From contig CAZXSC010000031.1 in the NCBI GenBank assembly GCA_964643045.1, positions 1-25,892 on the forward strand: DNA of 25,892 nt. The letters run 5' to 3'. The stretch comes from TMED23 sp964643045. Lineage in GTDB: Bacteria > Pseudomonadota > Alphaproteobacteria > Rhodospirillales > UBA2165. The position numbers were made by a program, and so were the translations under genes. Each line of letters begins with the position of its first letter. The first letter of the stretch is position 1. Of this stretch, positions 25,486 to 25,892 are shown in pieces. A model generated the notes under the pieces. The model was not told the origin of the DNA and did not search any database. It worked only from the letters and a program-made list of their open reading frames with translations.

Positions 25486-25892
25486 ATGTCGAATAAATTC
25501 AGCCCAATATCAGACGGGGTAGGCATCCGGAAGATTGGAGAGTCGGTGTTACGGAAGGAAGACATACGTTTTCTGCGAGGCAAGGGACGGTATTCAGACG
25601 ATTTGAATAAAGCGGGCCAGTTGTACGGTTTTTTTGTGAGAAGTCAAATCGCTCACGGAGTTATAAGAGCGATTAAGACTGAGGCTGCCTGCGCTTCACC
25701 AGGGGTCATCGCTGTTTTAACGGGGAAAGATTTTGAGGAAGATGGTTTTGGTCCCATTATTCATCGTGCTATTGAAGCGTCACCTGAAGATTGGACAAAA
25801 CCTGTCTTTGGAGAACAAGACGCGGTTGCTGTTCAGTTTCCTCAATGGCCTATGCCGTTCGATAAGGTGCGGCATGTAGGAGAACCTGTTGC
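25486..25892 (+). CDS. Xanthine dehydrogenase-family molybdopterin-binding subunit (CoxL-like), 5' part
   Basis: The first 135 codons of a gene cut by the window end; the full family length is about 770-800 residues. The start GVGIRKIGESVLRKEDIRFLRGKGRYSDDL is the signature N-terminus of the large (molybdenum cofactor) subunit of CO dehydrogenase/xanthine dehydrogenase-type enzymes, followed by GFFVRSQIAHGVIRAI and SPGVIAVLTGKDF. The Mo-site residues lie beyond the window, so the substrate (CO, purine, aldehyde or other heterocycle) cannot be judged. AGGAA lies 5 bases before the ATG. The FAD and iron-sulfur subunits, if clustered, would be downstream. Confidence 0.9.
   Translation, partial: MSNKFSPISDGVGIRKIGESVLRKEDIRFLRGKGRYSDDLNKAGQLYGFFVRSQIAHGVIRAIKTEAACASPGVIAVLTGKDFEEDGFGPIIHRAIEASPEDWTKPVFGEQDAVAVQFPQWPMPFDKVRHVGEPV

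Noticed and set aside
25374..25583. Open frame on the minus strand across the start of the molybdenum-hydroxylase gene.
   Set aside because: Overlaps the strongly recognised CoxL-like start and its promoter; low-complexity Asn-rich end; no ribosome site.

Overview
The window (about 25.9 kb) looks like chromosomal DNA of an A+T-rich alphaproteobacterium, probably free-living and possibly marine. The main evidence is the block DUF502 gene / recG / sdhE / mfd, an arrangement typical of alphaproteobacteria, together with protein style (RecG with DEQH, two-domain Usp, class I aldolase). No tRNA, rRNA, CRISPR array, insertion sequence or phage gene was seen. Coding density is high and no gap exceeds 300 bases; the largest (4822-5100, 11947-12211, 25224-25485) hold only promoter- or operator-like sequence. 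Taxonomy is inference.

Layout. 74-4821: a two-gene RND efflux operon. Its periplasmic adaptor carries an N-terminal block of four EF-hand calcium-binding loops made by a recent 210-bp tandem duplication. 5101-8835: tkt, fba (class I) and rpe, a sugar-phosphate operon of the non-oxidative pentose phosphate pathway and glycolysis/gluconeogenesis. 8922-11482: an SLC13/DASS-type carboxylate transporter and a tandem universal stress protein. 11497-11946 (minus): a Nudix hydrolase with a GTG start. 12212-13057: a DUF502 membrane protein, convergent with recG (minus). sdhE and mfd run divergently from recG and are almost touching. 19034-21507 (minus): a thioredoxin-like gene, an FMN-dependent alpha-hydroxy-acid dehydrogenase and a FrnE/DsbA-like oxidoreductase. 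21709-22944: an MFS exporter. 22971-24837 (minus): a small DUF2786-like/HTH protein and a second MFS transporter. 25038-25223 (minus): a 61-residue hypothetical protein. 25486 to the window end: the start of a xanthine-dehydrogenase-family molybdopterin subunit.

Most notable observation: the thioredoxin-like gene at 19034-19567 (minus) is interrupted by one in-frame TGA at 19364-19366, exactly where the first Cys of the CxxC active site should be (FFASW-TGA-GSCHAEF). Twenty bases after the TGA lies a small apical loop (CGUGC) on a 7-bp perfect stem, extendable to 9 bp with a G-U pair, which is the geometry of a bacterial SECIS element. I read it as an exported selenoprotein with a UxxC redox centre. 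Conventional gene calling would split it into two ORFs or call it a pseudogene. The cis-Pro loop and the rest of the fold are intact. No selA, selB, selC or selD is in the window, so the Sec machinery must be sought elsewhere in the genome.

Secondary items: the EF-hand adaptor; overlapping alternative hairpins ending in eight U on the minus strand ahead of the Nudix gene; a start-site or frameshift problem in the DUF2786-like gene; and a G8 tract inside the universal stress gene.
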